From: Pseudomonas asiatica | GTDB lineage: Bacteria; Pseudomonadota; Gammaproteobacteria; Pseudomonadales; Pseudomonadaceae | NCBI RefSeq assembly: GCF_009932335.1 | Contig: NZ_BLJF01000001.1 | Coordinates: 3,348,001 to 3,412,000, forward strand | Reading direction: 5' to 3' | DNA length: 64,000 nucleotides | In this document: one piece after another, positions 17,027-25,088 of the stretch | Layout: every line of letters begins with the position of its first letter | How positions within the stretch are numbered: the first letter of the stretch is position 1 | Program-made: the position numbers and the translations under genes | The notes under the pieces: model-generated | Database searches by the model: none | The model's input: the letters and a program-made list of their open reading frames with translations, nothing else | Told to the model about the DNA's origin: nothing

Positions 17027-18382
17027 TCAGGCCATCTGGATGACGGTCTGCATGATGGTGCTTTCAGTGGAGATAGTCTTGGCGTTCGCCTGGTAGTTGC
17101 TCTGCGCCTTGATCAGCTCGACCAATTCCTGAGTCAGGTTCACGTTCGAGCCTTCCAGCGCGTTGGACTCGACGCTACCCAGGGTACCTGTCTTCGGTGC
17201 ATCGATGCCTGGGATGCCGGAGGTGTAGGTTTCGGTCCAGCGGGTACCACCAATCTGCTGCAGGCCCTGCTCGTTGGCGAAGCTGGCCAGGGCCACCTGG
17301 CCAATGGCGCGGGATTGCTGGTTGCTGAAGCTGGCGAACAGCACACCCGTCGAGTCGATGCTCAGGCTCGACAGGATACCGGTCGCGTAGCCGTCCTGAG
17401 ACTGCGACATGCGCGCGGTCTCGGTGTTGTAGGAAGTGGTGCTGTTCATCGCCAGGCGCATGCCATCGGCATTGCCTACCGCGCCATTGGAGATCCAGTT
17501 ACCCGCAGAATCCTCCACCGCCGGCACCCAGCCAGTCATGGTGAAGGTGTTGTTGGTCACGGTGAACGACGAGCCCGCCGGGTGCCCGGTATTGTCCGCA
17601 GTCATGCTCTTGACCGAGCCATCGCTGTTGAAGCTGATGGTGCCAGTCAGCGGCACGGTGGAGGATGGGGAAAACGGGTTGCGCCCATCGACCAGGGTGT
17701 ACATGGTCCACTCATTGGTGCCAGTCTTGCGATAGAACTGCTCCATGGTGTGCTCGTTACCCTGGCTGTCGTACACCTTGGTCGGGAAAGACTTGGTGTA
17801 AGTCGTCTGATCGGAAGGATCGAACGGCAGGTTCGGCACCATCACGCCAGTGCCATCGTCCACTTCCAACGGGATGTCGGCGGCCGAAGAATTCAGGTTG
17901 ATGCCCTGGTCGATCAGCGATGTTGCCTTTGGCTGCAGCGCCGACGTATCGATCTGCAAATCGGTCAGCACGCCCTTCTGGATCTTGCCAGTCGAGTCGG
18001 CGGCATAGCCCTGCAGGCGCAGGCCGTCCGAGGTAACCACGAAGTTGTCCTTGCTGGCCTGGAAAGCACCCGCACGGGTGTACACGCGCGAGCCGTTATC
18101 GGACAGCACGAAGAAGCCCTGCCCCTGGATCCCCATATCCAGCACGTTGCCGGTGGTGTTGACGTCACCCTGGGTGAACTGCTGGGAAACCGCTGCAAGG
18201 CGCACGCCGTTACCCACCTGGTTCTTGCCAACACCCAGGCGGTTGGAACCTGCATAGACATCGGCGAACTCGGCACGCGACGACTTGAAGCCATTGGTGT
18301 TGACGTTGGCGATGTTGTTGCCGGTGACATCCAGTTGCTTGTTTGCTGCGTACAGACCGCTAAGGCCGATATTGAAAGACAT
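17027..18382 (-). CDS. flgE: flagellar hook protein
   Basis: FlgE polymerises into the hook. The 451-aa product begins MSFNIGLSGLYAANKQLDV, with NNIANVNTNGFKSSRAEFAD near residue 25, and ends SNVNLTQELVELIKAQSNYQ...IMQTVIQMA, the conserved axial C-terminus. The middle (QGNEHTMEQFYRKTGTNEW and others) is the variable hook domain. AAAAGGAG lies 8 bp upstream of ATG. It is the last core gene of flgBCDE. Confidence 0.97.
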   Translation of the reverse strand: MSFNIGLSGLYAANKQLDVTGNNIANVNTNGFKSSRAEFADVYAGSNRLGVGKNQVGNGVRLAAVSQQFTQGDVNTTGNVLDMGIQGQGFFVLSDNGSRVYTRAGAFQASKDNFVVTSDGLRLQGYAADSTGKIQKGVLTDLQIDTSALQPKATSLIDQGINLNSSAADIPLEVDDGTGVMVPNLPFDPSDQTTYTKSFPTKVYDSQGNEHTMEQFYRKTGTNEWTMYTLVDGRNPFSPSSTVPLTGTISFNSDGSVKSMTADNTGHPAGSSFTVTNNTFTMTGWVPAVEDSAGNWISNGAVGNADGMRLAMNSTTSYNTETARMSQSQDGYATGILSSLSIDSTGVLFASFSNQQSRAIGQVALASFANEQGLQQIGGTRWTETYTSGIPGIDAPKTGTLGSVESNALEGSNVNLTQELVELIKAQSNYQANAKTISTESTIMQTVIQMA

Positions 18383-18413
18383 GAATTCGCTCCTTTTGCC
18401 GCTCTAGCGGGCC

Positions 18414-19118
18414 TTAGATACCGATGGTTTGCACGTCGGAGAGGGACACTTTGCCAACACCGGCGAGGTTGAGCACCATTTCGCCGGCGGCACTGAAACT
18501 GACGCTGGTCACCTTGGCTGGCAACAGCGTGTTCATCTGCACCGACTTGCCATCCACCGTGGTGGTGGCAGTGAAGGTGTAAGTACCAGGATCGACTTTC
18601 TCACCACTGCTGTTGGTACCGTCCCAGATGAAATCGGCGTAACCGGCTTTCTGCTCGCCCAGCTCGATGGTCTTGACGGTATTGCCGTCCTTGTCCTTGA
18701 TGGTGATCTTCGCTTCGCCGATGGCTTGCGGCACGACGAACTGCGCATTGAAGCTTTCTGCGGTGTCGACCACGGCCTTGTCGTTCTGCACTACCACCGA
18801 ACGCCCGACCAGCGACGACGCCTGCAGGGCCTGGGACGAGGCCATGGCGCTGGTGATGGAGTTGACCGATTCGTTCAGCGAAGTAATGCCTTCCAGGCTG
18901 CTGAACTGCGCCAACTGGGCAACGAACTCACCGTTGTCCTGTGGGTCCAGCGGGTTCTGGTGCTGCATCTGGGTGACCAGCAACTGCAGGAACGCGTCCT
19001 TGCCGAGCGAGTCGTTGCCGGTCTTGGATGCGGTGTCCGTGGTCTTCTTGGTGCTGGTGCCTACACCAGACGCCGCGAGCACGTCGTTGAGGTTCACACC
19101 GTTGGTATCGATTGCCAT
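18414..19118 (-). CDS. flgD: flagellar hook-capping (scaffold) protein
   Basis: FlgD caps the growing hook and is lost on completion. The 234-aa protein contains GKDAFLQLLVTQMQHQNPLDPQDNGEFVAQLAQFSSLEGI-type sequence near residues 40-80, the FlgD signature. A FlgD Ig-like/Tudor C-terminal half follows, with IWDGTNSSGEKVDPGTYTF near residue 165. GGAAA precedes the ATG. It is 31 bp from flgE and 15 bp from flgC. Confidence 0.96.
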   Translation of the reverse strand: MAIDTNGVNLNDVLAASGVGTSTKKTTDTASKTGNDSLGKDAFLQLLVTQMQHQNPLDPQDNGEFVAQLAQFSSLEGITSLNESVNSITSAMASSQALQASSLVGRSVVVQNDKAVVDTAESFNAQFVVPQAIGEAKITIKDKDGNTVKTIELGEQKAGYADFIWDGTNSSGEKVDPGTYTFTATTTVDGKSVQMNTLLPAKVTSVSFSAAGEMVLNLAGVGKVSLSDVQTIGI

Positions 19119-19133
19119 GCTCTGGTTTCCTTA

Positions 19134-19577
19134 TCACTGACCGAGGGTCAGGACCTTCTGCATCATGGCCTTGGCCGTATTCATCAGCTCGGCGTTGGTC
19201 TGGAACGCGCGGCTGGCGGAGATCATGTCAGCCATCTCTTCAACCACGTTGACGTTCGGGTAGTAGACGTAGCCGTCCTTGTTCGCCGCCGGGTGGTTGG
19301 GCTCGTAACGGGCCTCCAGATTGCTCTGATCCTCGACGATGCCTTTTACCTGCACGCCCTGCCCTGCTTCGCCCTGGTCTTCGAACAGCGACTGGCTGCC
19401 GCCGGCCTGTGCGTCCTGGAAGGTGGTGGCGAACACCGGGTGGCGGGCGCGGTAGGTCTGATCGATGCTCGAAGATACGGTCTCGGCGTTGGCGATGTTG
19501 GAAGCAACGGTGTTCAGGCGCGTGTTCTGCGCACTCATGCCGCTACCGGCAATGTTGAAGACGCTGGAAAGGGACAT
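19134..19577 (-). CDS. flgC: flagellar proximal rod protein
   Basis: FlgC is a proximal rod protein. Two in-frame ATGs exist; the one at 19577 (MSLSSVFNIAGSGMSAQNTR, 147 aa) is correctly spaced from GGGGA, while the one at 19583 nearly touches it. The rod signature ASNIANAETVSSS lies near residue 25, and the C-terminal block is NVVEEMADMISASRAFQTNAE. It directly follows flgB, with 2 bp between stop and start. Confidence 0.96.
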   Translation of the reverse strand: MSLSSVFNIAGSGMSAQNTRLNTVASNIANAETVSSSIDQTYRARHPVFATTFQDAQAGGSQSLFEDQGEAGQGVQVKGIVEDQSNLEARYEPNHPAANKDGYVYYPNVNVVEEMADMISASRAFQTNAELMNTAKAMMQKVLTLGQ

Positions 19578-19579
19578 GA

Positions 19580-19990
19580 TCATTCTCCCCGCAGGGCCGA
19601 AACCAGCCCTTTGAATTTACTGTTGAGCAAGGTGAAGCTGGCCTGGAAGCCGACGGCGTTTTCGGTGTAGTTCGATTGCTCGATCTGCGCGTCCACGGTG
19701 TTCTGGTCGATCGACGGCTGCGTTGGCGTACGGTACTTGAGGGTATCGTCGGCCATGGCCAGGCCCTCGGCCTCGATATGGCGGCTGTTGGTACGATCGA
19801 GGCTGAAACGGCCGCCGCTCTGCTGCTTGTCGCTCTCGGCAGCGAGCACCGATGCGAAATCCATGTCGCGCGCCTTGTAGTTGGGCGTGTCGGCGTTGGC
19901 GATGTTGTTGGCCAGCACTTCGGCGCGCTGGGCGCGGAAGCCCAGGGCCTTTTCGTGAATACCAAGCGCCTTGTCGAAGCTGATGCTCAT
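19580..19990 (-). CDS. flgB: flagellar proximal rod protein
   Basis: FlgB is a proximal rod protein and first gene of flgBCDE. ATG at 19990 (MSISFDKALGIHEKALGFRA, 136 aa) matches family length; the open frame goes further upstream without support. The signature NNIANADTPNYKARD lies near residue 30. GAAGG is upstream and the sigma-54 promoter is 50 bp before the start. Confidence 0.96.
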   Translation of the reverse strand: MSISFDKALGIHEKALGFRAQRAEVLANNIANADTPNYKARDMDFASVLAAESDKQQSGGRFSLDRTNSRHIEAEGLAMADDTLKYRTPTQPSIDQNTVDAQIEQSNYTENAVGFQASFTLLNSKFKGLVSALRGE

Positions 19991-20039
19991 GTCGGGGAAA
20001 CCTTCGGAGGTTGACCGGAATATCGTTGGGCAAGGTATA

Positions 20040-20055
20040 GCAAGGGCTGTGCCAA
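20040..20055 (-). promoter_or_regulatory. sigma-54 promoter of flgBCDE
   Basis: The minus strand reads TTGGCACAGCCCTTGC: GGCAC at -24 and TTGC at -12, with exactly 10 bp between GG and GC. It is a near-perfect RpoN promoter about 50 bp upstream of flgB. Activation by FleQ or FleR is expected from the Pseudomonas flagellar hierarchy. Confidence 0.88.
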
Positions 20056-20060
20056 CCAAT

Positions 20061-20084
20061 AGAAAGCCCGGAAATACGGGCTTG
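20061..20084 (-). terminator. terminator between cheR and the flgB promoter
   Basis: On the minus strand AAGCCCG...CGGGCTT with a 6-nt loop is followed by TCT. It lies just upstream of the flgB promoter and would stop transcripts coming from cheR. Confidence 0.65.
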
Positions 20085-20219
20085 CAGGGCAAGGTGCTGT
20101 CAGAGTGATGCCAGAAAAGCGGCAAAGGCCTTCCGCCTTCGGGCGCGAAAGCGGCAATTGCCGGGCGGCAAAAGCGGCAAAACAAAAAATTGACGTCAGT
20201 GTTTTGCGATAGAGGTGTT

Positions 20220-20481
20220 GCGCCTATGAGATCGAGCGCCGCCCGCGCGGCGCTTCGCGGGACAAGCCCGCCCCCACATTTGTTGCAACGTGGCCATGCC
20301 TGTGAGATAGGCGTTGCCCGCCTTGGTGAAGTGTTTGAGACTGGCGAGACGGCTGTAGCGCCAGCCCGGAAACCGCGTCAAGGCAACAAGGCTGACAACC
20401 ATGGCCTGACAGGTTTGGCACGCTGCAACAAATGTGGGAGCGGGCTTGTCCCGCGAAGCGCCGCGCGGGCGGCGCTCGATC
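20220..20481. repeat. 262-bp repeat element with REP-like inverted ends, copy A
   Basis: Both ends carry an inverted arm of about 55 bp containing GCGGCGCTTCGCGGGACAAG and CCCACATTTGTTGCA, around a core of about 145 bp. A second copy at 55043-55304 aligns end to end without gaps; by eye I count about 17 mismatches. It fills the cheR-flgB gap. A short open frame on the minus strand is present in both copies, but there is no sign that it is a gene. Confidence 0.85.
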
Positions 20482-20511
20482 TCACAGACGCAACAAACCT
20501 TGACCCCGCCC

Positions 20512-21339
20512 CTACTTCGCCTGGTAGATGATCCCCGGACTGCACTGCACCATCTGATAATGGTCCGGCAACCCGTTCAGCGCCTCGGAAGCCCCGAGGA
20601 ACAGATACCCACCCGGCTTCAAGGTACTGTGGATACGCAACAGGATGTCCTTCTTCACCTGCGCCGAGAAATAGATCAGCACGTTACGGCAGAACACCAC
20701 ATCGAACTTGCCCAGGCTGGCATAGCTGTCGAGCAGGTTGAACGAGCGGAACTCGACGCGGCTGCGAATCGCCGGCTTGACCGCCCAGCGCCCCGGCCCC
20801 TTGGTGTCGAAGTAGCGCTGCAGGCGCTCCTGGGACAAGCCACGGGCAATCGCCAGGCTGTCGTACTCGCCGGTCTTGCAGTTGGTCAGCATGGTGCCGG
20901 ACAGGTCGGTGGCAACGATCTGCGCGCCCATTTTCAACTGGCCGAGGTTGCTACGCTCGAACTCGTCGATGGCCATCGAGATGGAATACGGTTCCTGCCC
21001 CGATGAACAGGCCGCCGACCACATGCGCAGGCGCTGGCCGGGGTTGTTGCGGATGAACTCGGGGATGACCTTGTTCTTCAGCACCTCGAACGGATAGGTA
21101 TCGCGAAACCACAGGGTCTCGTTGGTGGTCATGGCATCGACCACTTGCTCGCGCAAGCCGCCGCGCGGCTGGGCCTGGATGCGCTGCACCAGCTCGCCCA
21201 AGCTCTTGATGCCCTGTTGCTCCATCAGCTTGTTGAGACGGCTGGAGACCAGGTACTGCTTATTCTCGCCCAGCAGGATGCCACAGGCTTTCTCCAGGAA
21301 GACCCGGAACTGTTCGAAATCCAAATTACCCGTAGACAC
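20512..21339 (-). CDS. cheR: chemotaxis protein methyltransferase
   Basis: CheR methylates glutamates of chemoreceptors using SAM. The 275-aa protein starts MSTGNLDFEQFRVFLEKACG. It has the N-terminal helical domain with FRDTYPFEVL near residue 80, and the SAM-binding block MWSAACSSGQEPYSISMA near residue 105. DVVFCRNVLIYFS near residue 215 and GGYLFLGASEAL are also typical. It follows cheV by 51 bp on the same strand, forming cheVR. Confidence 0.96.
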   Translation of the reverse strand: MSTGNLDFEQFRVFLEKACGILLGENKQYLVSSRLNKLMEQQGIKSLGELVQRIQAQPRGGLREQVVDAMTTNETLWFRDTYPFEVLKNKVIPEFIRNNPGQRLRMWSAACSSGQEPYSISMAIDEFERSNLGQLKMGAQIVATDLSGTMLTNCKTGEYDSLAIARGLSQERLQRYFDTKGPGRWAVKPAIRSRVEFRSFNLLDSYASLGKFDVVFCRNVLIYFSAQVKKDILLRIHSTLKPGGYLFLGASEALNGLPDHYQMVQCSPGIIYQAK

Positions 21340-21390
21340 TACTGCCGCCTCTTTTAAATCACTGGTGCCGGGGGCCTGCCCCCGGCTGCT

Positions 21391-22320
21391 TCAATGCGTT
21401 GCCTTGATCCGGTCGACCACCCGCTGGGCCAGGTCGTCCGGCTTGAACTTGGCCAGGAAGTCATCGGCACCGACCTTCTTGACCATCGCCTGGTTGAACA
21501 CCCCGGAAAGCGAAGTATGCAGGCAGATGTGCAATTTTTGCATGCGCGGATCGCTGCGGATCTCCGCCGTTAGCGTATAGCCGTCCATTTCCGGCATTTC
21601 AATGTCCGAGATCATCATCAGGAACTCTTCTTCCGGCTTCTTGCCCTCATCCACCAGCTGGCGCAGGTAGTTCAGGGCCTGACGACCGTCATTGAGCGCC
21701 ACCACCTCGACCCCCACGGTCTGCAGGCAGCGGCTGACCTGCTTGCGCGCCACCGACGAATCGTCGACGGTGATCACCCGAAGCAGCACGGCCTTGTCCT
21801 GCACCTCGGCATCGATCACACCGGCCGACACCGACTCGGAGGACGGCGCCACTTCGGCCAGCACCTTCTCCACATCGATGATCTCGACCATGCGGTTGTC
21901 CACCCGGGTGACCGCGGTCAGGTAGTGGTCGCGGCCGGTGCCCTTGGGTGGCGGATGGATCTCTTCCCAGTTCATGTTGACGATCCGCTCCACCGAATGC
22001 ACCAGGAAGCCTTGGGTCTTGGTGTTGTACTCGGTGATGATCACGAAACTGTTGCGCGTGTCTTCCTGAAGCGGCCGCAACCCGGTGGCCATCGACAGGT
22101 CGAGGATCGGGATGGTCGCCCCGCGAATATTGGCAACACCACGCACCACCGGGTGCGCCTTGGGCAGCAGGGTCAGCGCAGGGCATTGCAGCACTTCCCT
22201 GACCTTGAATACGTTGATGCCGTAAAACTGCTCGCCATTGAGGCGGAACAGCAGCAATTCCAGGCGATTCTGCCCCACCAGCTGCGTGCGCTGGTTGACC
22301 GAATCCATAACACCTGCCAT
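21391..22320 (-). CDS. cheV: chemotaxis coupling protein CheV (CheW-receiver fusion)
   Basis: CheV links receptors to CheA and can be phosphorylated. Residues about 15-155 of 309 form a CheW domain (LLFRLNGEQFYGINVFKVREV, ...HPVVRGVANIRGATIPILDLS). Residues about 180-305 form a receiver domain with VDDSS and the phospho-acceptor Asp in MMISDIEMPEMDGY, and K in GADDFLAKF. AAAGGAG lies 6 bp upstream of the ATG. A sigma-28 promoter is placed about 40 bp upstream, overlapping the flgA promoter. Confidence 0.96.
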   Translation of the reverse strand: MAGVMDSVNQRTQLVGQNRLELLLFRLNGEQFYGINVFKVREVLQCPALTLLPKAHPVVRGVANIRGATIPILDLSMATGLRPLQEDTRNSFVIITEYNTKTQGFLVHSVERIVNMNWEEIHPPPKGTGRDHYLTAVTRVDNRMVEIIDVEKVLAEVAPSSESVSAGVIDAEVQDKAVLLRVITVDDSSVARKQVSRCLQTVGVEVVALNDGRQALNYLRQLVDEGKKPEEEFLMMISDIEMPEMDGYTLTAEIRSDPRMQKLHICLHTSLSGVFNQAMVKKVGADDFLAKFKPDDLAQRVVDRIKATH

Positions 22321-22365
22321 GCCAGACTCCTTTATGTTTCAGCCTTTCGTTGCAACTCAGGTAGC

Positions 22366-22392
22366 GAGTCGGCACGGGCTTTGCTTTTTTGA
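22366..22392 (-). promoter_or_regulatory. candidate sigma-28 (FliA) promoter of cheVR
   Basis: Minus strand: TCAA, a 15-bp spacer, then GCCGACTC, close to the FliA consensus TAAA-N15-GCCGATAA. Transcription would begin near 22359, about 40 bp before cheV. The site lies on top of the divergent flgA sigma-54 promoter. In P. aeruginosa cheVR is, as I remember it, in the late FliA class. Confidence 0.6.
22371..22384 (+). promoter_or_regulatory. sigma-54 promoter of flgA
   Basis: Plus strand GGCACGGGCTTTGC has GG and GC exactly 10 bp apart, with full GGCACG and TTGC boxes, a near-perfect RpoN site. The -12 GC is only 13 bp before the flgA ATG at 22398, so the expected transcript would have almost no leader. 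Confidence 0.75.
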
Positions 22393-22397
22393 GCGCC

Positions 22398-23150
22398 ATG
22401 TACACGAAAACGACATTTTTCCGACGATTGACGCGCCTGCTGACTGGCTCGCTGGCCATGCTGTGCCTTCTGGTGCCCGGCGTTCGCACGGTAGCGGACG
22501 CGTTTACCTTGCCTGAACAGCTTATCGGTGTCACTCAAGGGTTTCTTGAATTCAGCGTCGAAGATTATCTGGCCACCACCCAGACCGCCGGCCGTTACGA
22601 GATCCAGGTCAATCCGCTGGACCCGCGCCTGCGTATGCCGCTGTGCAGCCAGCAGCTGGACGCCTCGCTGGAAAGCCCGGCTCAGCCGTTGGGCCGCGTC
22701 ACGGTGAAGGTACGCTGCGAAGGCTCAGCGCCCTGGACCGTGTTCGTGCCGGCCACCGTGCGGCTGTTCCGCGACGTGGTGGTGGTGACCCGGCCGCTCA
22801 AGCGCGACAACGTGGTGGGCGAAGGCGATGTGGCCCTGCGCGAGCGGGATGTCGGCACCCTGGGGCAAGGCTTCCTGACCGAACTGGAACAGGCGGTGGG
22901 CATGAAGATGCTGCGCCCCACGGTGATCGACCAGGTACTCACCCCGCAACACCTGGAACAGGCCGAGGTGGTGCGCAAGGGTGACCACGTGGTGATCATC
23001 GCCCGCAGTGGCAGCCTGAGTGTGCGCATGCCCGGAGAAGCCCTGAGCAAGGGTGGCCTGAGCGAACAGATCCGGGTGCGCAACCTCAATTCCAAACGGG
23101 TGATCAAGGCCAGGGTGACCGGCCCTGGGCAGGTCGAGGTAAGTATGTAG
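22398..23150 (+). CDS. flgA: flagellar P-ring assembly chaperone
   Basis: FlgA is a periplasmic chaperone for FlgI. ATG at 22398 (MYTKTTFFRRLTRLLTGSLA, 250 aa) gives a good signal peptide with an Arg-rich start and a cleavage site after VADA; a TTG at 22389 is less likely. The mature part has YEIQVNPLDPRLRMPLCSQQL, and the SAF-like C-terminal domain has VVTRPLKRDNVVGEGDVALRERD and ARSGSLSVRMPGEAL...RVRNLNSKRVIKARV. No good ribosome site is visible. It is followed by flgM after 164 bp. Confidence 0.94.
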   Translation: MYTKTTFFRRLTRLLTGSLAMLCLLVPGVRTVADAFTLPEQLIGVTQGFLEFSVEDYLATTQTAGRYEIQVNPLDPRLRMPLCSQQLDASLESPAQPLGRVTVKVRCEGSAPWTVFVPATVRLFRDVVVVTRPLKRDNVVGEGDVALRERDVGTLGQGFLTELEQAVGMKMLRPTVIDQVLTPQHLEQAEVVRKGDHVVIIARSGSLSVRMPGEALSKGGLSEQIRVRNLNSKRVIKARVTGPGQVEVSM

Positions 23151-23251
23151 CCAGCCCACTGATTTGCGCTGGCGGTGAGGAACCGCTTTTCCTAAACTGT
23201 GTCAGAAAACGGGTTCGCGAGCTTGCTGACAGGCGGCTATGCATTTGTGCC

Positions 23252-23278
23252 TAAAGTTTCTTTCGGGTTGGCCGAAAA
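23252..23278 (+). promoter_or_regulatory. sigma-28 (FliA) promoter of flgMN
   Basis: TAAAGTTT, an 11-bp spacer, and GCCGAAAA match the FliA consensus TAAAGTTT-N11-GCCGATAA almost completely. It lies 37 bp before flgM. FlgM is the anti-sigma factor of FliA, so this closes the known feedback loop. Confidence 0.88.
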
Positions 23279-23314
23279 CAAGGCAAGCGTCCAAATACCC
23301 AGAGGTTTCTGATC

Positions 23315-23629
23315 ATGGTCATCGACTTCAGTCGTTTGAATAACTCTCCGTCCGTCACGGGCGGCGTGCGCGGCAACACCGCGTCCGGCAGCGCCGAAAA
23401 ACCGGCAGCCAGCCAGGAAGCGGCAACCGCCACCAGCGCCAGCGGAGAAGCGGTACACCTCAGCCAAGAGGCCCAGCAGTTGCAGAAGATCAGCGACAAG
23501 CTGCGCGACGAGCCGGTGGTCAACAGTGCCCGTGTGGCCCAGTTGAAACAGGCGATCGCCGACGGCAGCTACCAGGTCGATGCCGGCCGGGTCGCCAGCA
23601 AACTGCTCGATTTCGAAGCCCAGCGCTGA
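23315..23629 (+). CDS. flgM: negative regulator of flagellin synthesis (anti-sigma-28)
   Basis: FlgM binds and inhibits FliA until it is exported through the finished hook. The 104-aa protein starts [17 protein letters not shown], has a disordered Ala/Ser/Thr-rich N-terminal half, and a helical FliA-binding C-terminal half with [38 protein letters not shown] precedes the ATG. It has its own sigma-28 promoter and is followed by flgN after 49 bp. Confidence 0.95.
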   Translation: MVIDFSRLNNSPSVTGGVRGNTASGSAEKPAASQEAATATSASGEAVHLSQEAQQLQKISDKLRDEPVVNSARVAQLKQAIADGSYQVDAGRVASKLLDFEAQR

Positions 23630-23678
23630 CCGTTCGGCGCGCTGACTTCACGGACGCTAGAAAAGCCAAGAGTTAGCC

Positions 23679-24146
23679 ATGCACGACACCACCTTGCTGC
23701 AACTGATCGAAGATGACATTGCCCCTATGCAGGAACTGCTGGACCTTCTGCAAAAGGAAGCGGTCGCCCTGCATGGCCGCGACATGGCGCCACTGGAGAA
23801 TATCCTGGCCCGCAAGCAGTCTTTGATTGTGCTGCTGGAGCAGCAAGGCCTGCGGCGCAACAACTTGCTTGCCAGCCTTGGCCTGAGCCCTGATCGCGCC
23901 GGAGTGGAGGCCGTGGCGGCACAATCGCCGAACGGTGAACTGCTGCTGCAGCAACTCGATGTGATCAGCCAGCTGATGCAAGCCTGCCAGCAGCTCAACG
24001 AGACCAATGGCCGGATCATCCAGGTGCAGCAGCACGTCACCAACAACCAGATCCGGATCCTCATGGGCGGCGATTCTCCGTCGCTCTACGACAGCCGCGG
24101 CAGCACCTCGCCGCTGGCCAAGCCACGGGCGCTCAGCCAAGTGTGA
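23679..24146 (+). CDS. flgN: flagellar export chaperone FlgN
   Basis: FlgN is the cytoplasmic export chaperone for FlgK and FlgL. The 155-aa product MHDTTLLQLIEDDIAPMQEL is almost all helical, with the heptad-like stretches DLLQKEAVALHGRDMAPLENILARK and QQLNETNGRIIQVQQHVTNNQ typical of FlgN. It lies 49 bp after flgM. Length is within the family range. Confidence 0.9.
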   Translation: MHDTTLLQLIEDDIAPMQELLDLLQKEAVALHGRDMAPLENILARKQSLIVLLEQQGLRRNNLLASLGLSPDRAGVEAVAAQSPNGELLLQQLDVISQLMQACQQLNETNGRIIQVQQHVTNNQIRILMGGDSPSLYDSRGSTSPLAKPRALSQV

Positions 24147-24225
24147 TTTTTCTATCAAGGCACGGAACATACTGGCAAAATGCCGTTAATTGCGTGTGTC
24201 GCTTTTGCCTGGAGAACGATAAGCC

Positions 24226-24969
24226 GTGTTCAATGAATCCGATGCCCCGCAGCCGCCAAAGGTGCTGAACACCCCTTTGGAGATTGCGGCCAACTTGCGG
24301 CAGCTGCAGGAAAGCCACGACCCCCTGATCATCACCTTCCACGACCGCAGCCAGCGCTTCCAGAGCTACGTGGTGCACGTGGACCGTGAAAGCAATACCC
24401 TGGCGCTGGACGAAATGATCCCGCGCGACGGTGAGAAGTTCATCGAGAACGGCGAACACTTCCGCGTCGAAGGCTTCCACGATGGTGTGCGCATCGCCTG
24501 GGACTGCAACCACGAGTTGAAGATCAGCGAAGTCGACGGTCACCGCTGCTACCGCGGCGCCATGCCCCTGGAAATGACCTACCACCAGCGCCGCAATGCC
24601 TTCCGCGCCGCGCTGAAGCTGTCGCAGCTGGTCGATATCATCCTCGATGGCACCCACCTCAAGGGCAACGGCGCCCTGCGTGGCAAGCTGCTGGACATCT
24701 CAGCCACCGGCTGCAAACTGCGGTTCGAGGGCAATGTCGAGGATCGCCTGCAACTGGGCCAGGTGTACGAGCGGTTCAAGGCGGCCAACCCGCTGGGCCT
24801 GGTCGATACCATGGTCGAGCTGCGCCACCTGCACTATGAAGAGCGGATCAACACCACCTTTGCCGGCGTGCGCTTCCATAACCTTACCGGGCAGGCGCAG
24901 CGCAAGGTCGAGAGCTTTGTCTACCAGCTGCAGCGTGAGGCACGGCGCTTCGACAAAGACGATTATTGA
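24226..24969 (+). CDS. flgZ: c-di-GMP-binding flagellar brake protein (YcgR/FlgZ)
   Basis: YcgR-type proteins bind c-di-GMP and slow the flagellar motor; in pseudomonads the gene next to flgMN is called flgZ. The start is GTG at 24226 ([12 protein letters not shown], 247 aa) with GGAGA 10 bp upstream. Residues about 15-115 are the YcgR N-terminal domain. The PilZ domain (about 118-240) has RRNAFR (the RxxxR loop) and [10 protein letters not shown] (the D-x-S-x-x-G motif), so ligand binding should be intact. A GCCGTTAA element at 24182-24189 resembles a FliA -10 box, but I see no convincing -35 box. Confidence 0.92.
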   Translation: MFNESDAPQPPKVLNTPLEIAANLRQLQESHDPLIITFHDRSQRFQSYVVHVDRESNTLALDEMIPRDGEKFIENGEHFRVEGFHDGVRIAWDCNHELKISEVDGHRCYRGAMPLEMTYHQRRNAFRAALKLSQLVDIILDGTHLKGNGALRGKLLDISATGCKLRFEGNVEDRLQLGQVYERFKAANPLGLVDTMVELRHLHYEERINTTFAGVRFHNLTGQAQRKVESFVYQLQREARRFDKDDY

Positions 24970-25088
24970 GTGCAGGCCCACTGTGCGGGTGTAGCGCACA
25001 GCACCTGGGCGTGGTGCGCTTCCAGGTTACCTATGGCTCCGCGGCTGCTTAGTGTACTTGTACCCAAGCGACCGCCGAGGAGCCCACA

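Noticed and set aside
20224..20421. About 65-codon minus-strand frame inside the 262-bp repeat, also found in the second copy (ending at 55244)
   Set aside because: Both copies keep it, but it runs through the REP arms, has no ribosome site and no known fold; conservation is explained by recent duplication of the element.
24182..24189. GCCGTTAA as a FliA -10 box for flgZ
   Set aside because: No acceptable -35 element at the right distance, so it was not listed as a promoter.
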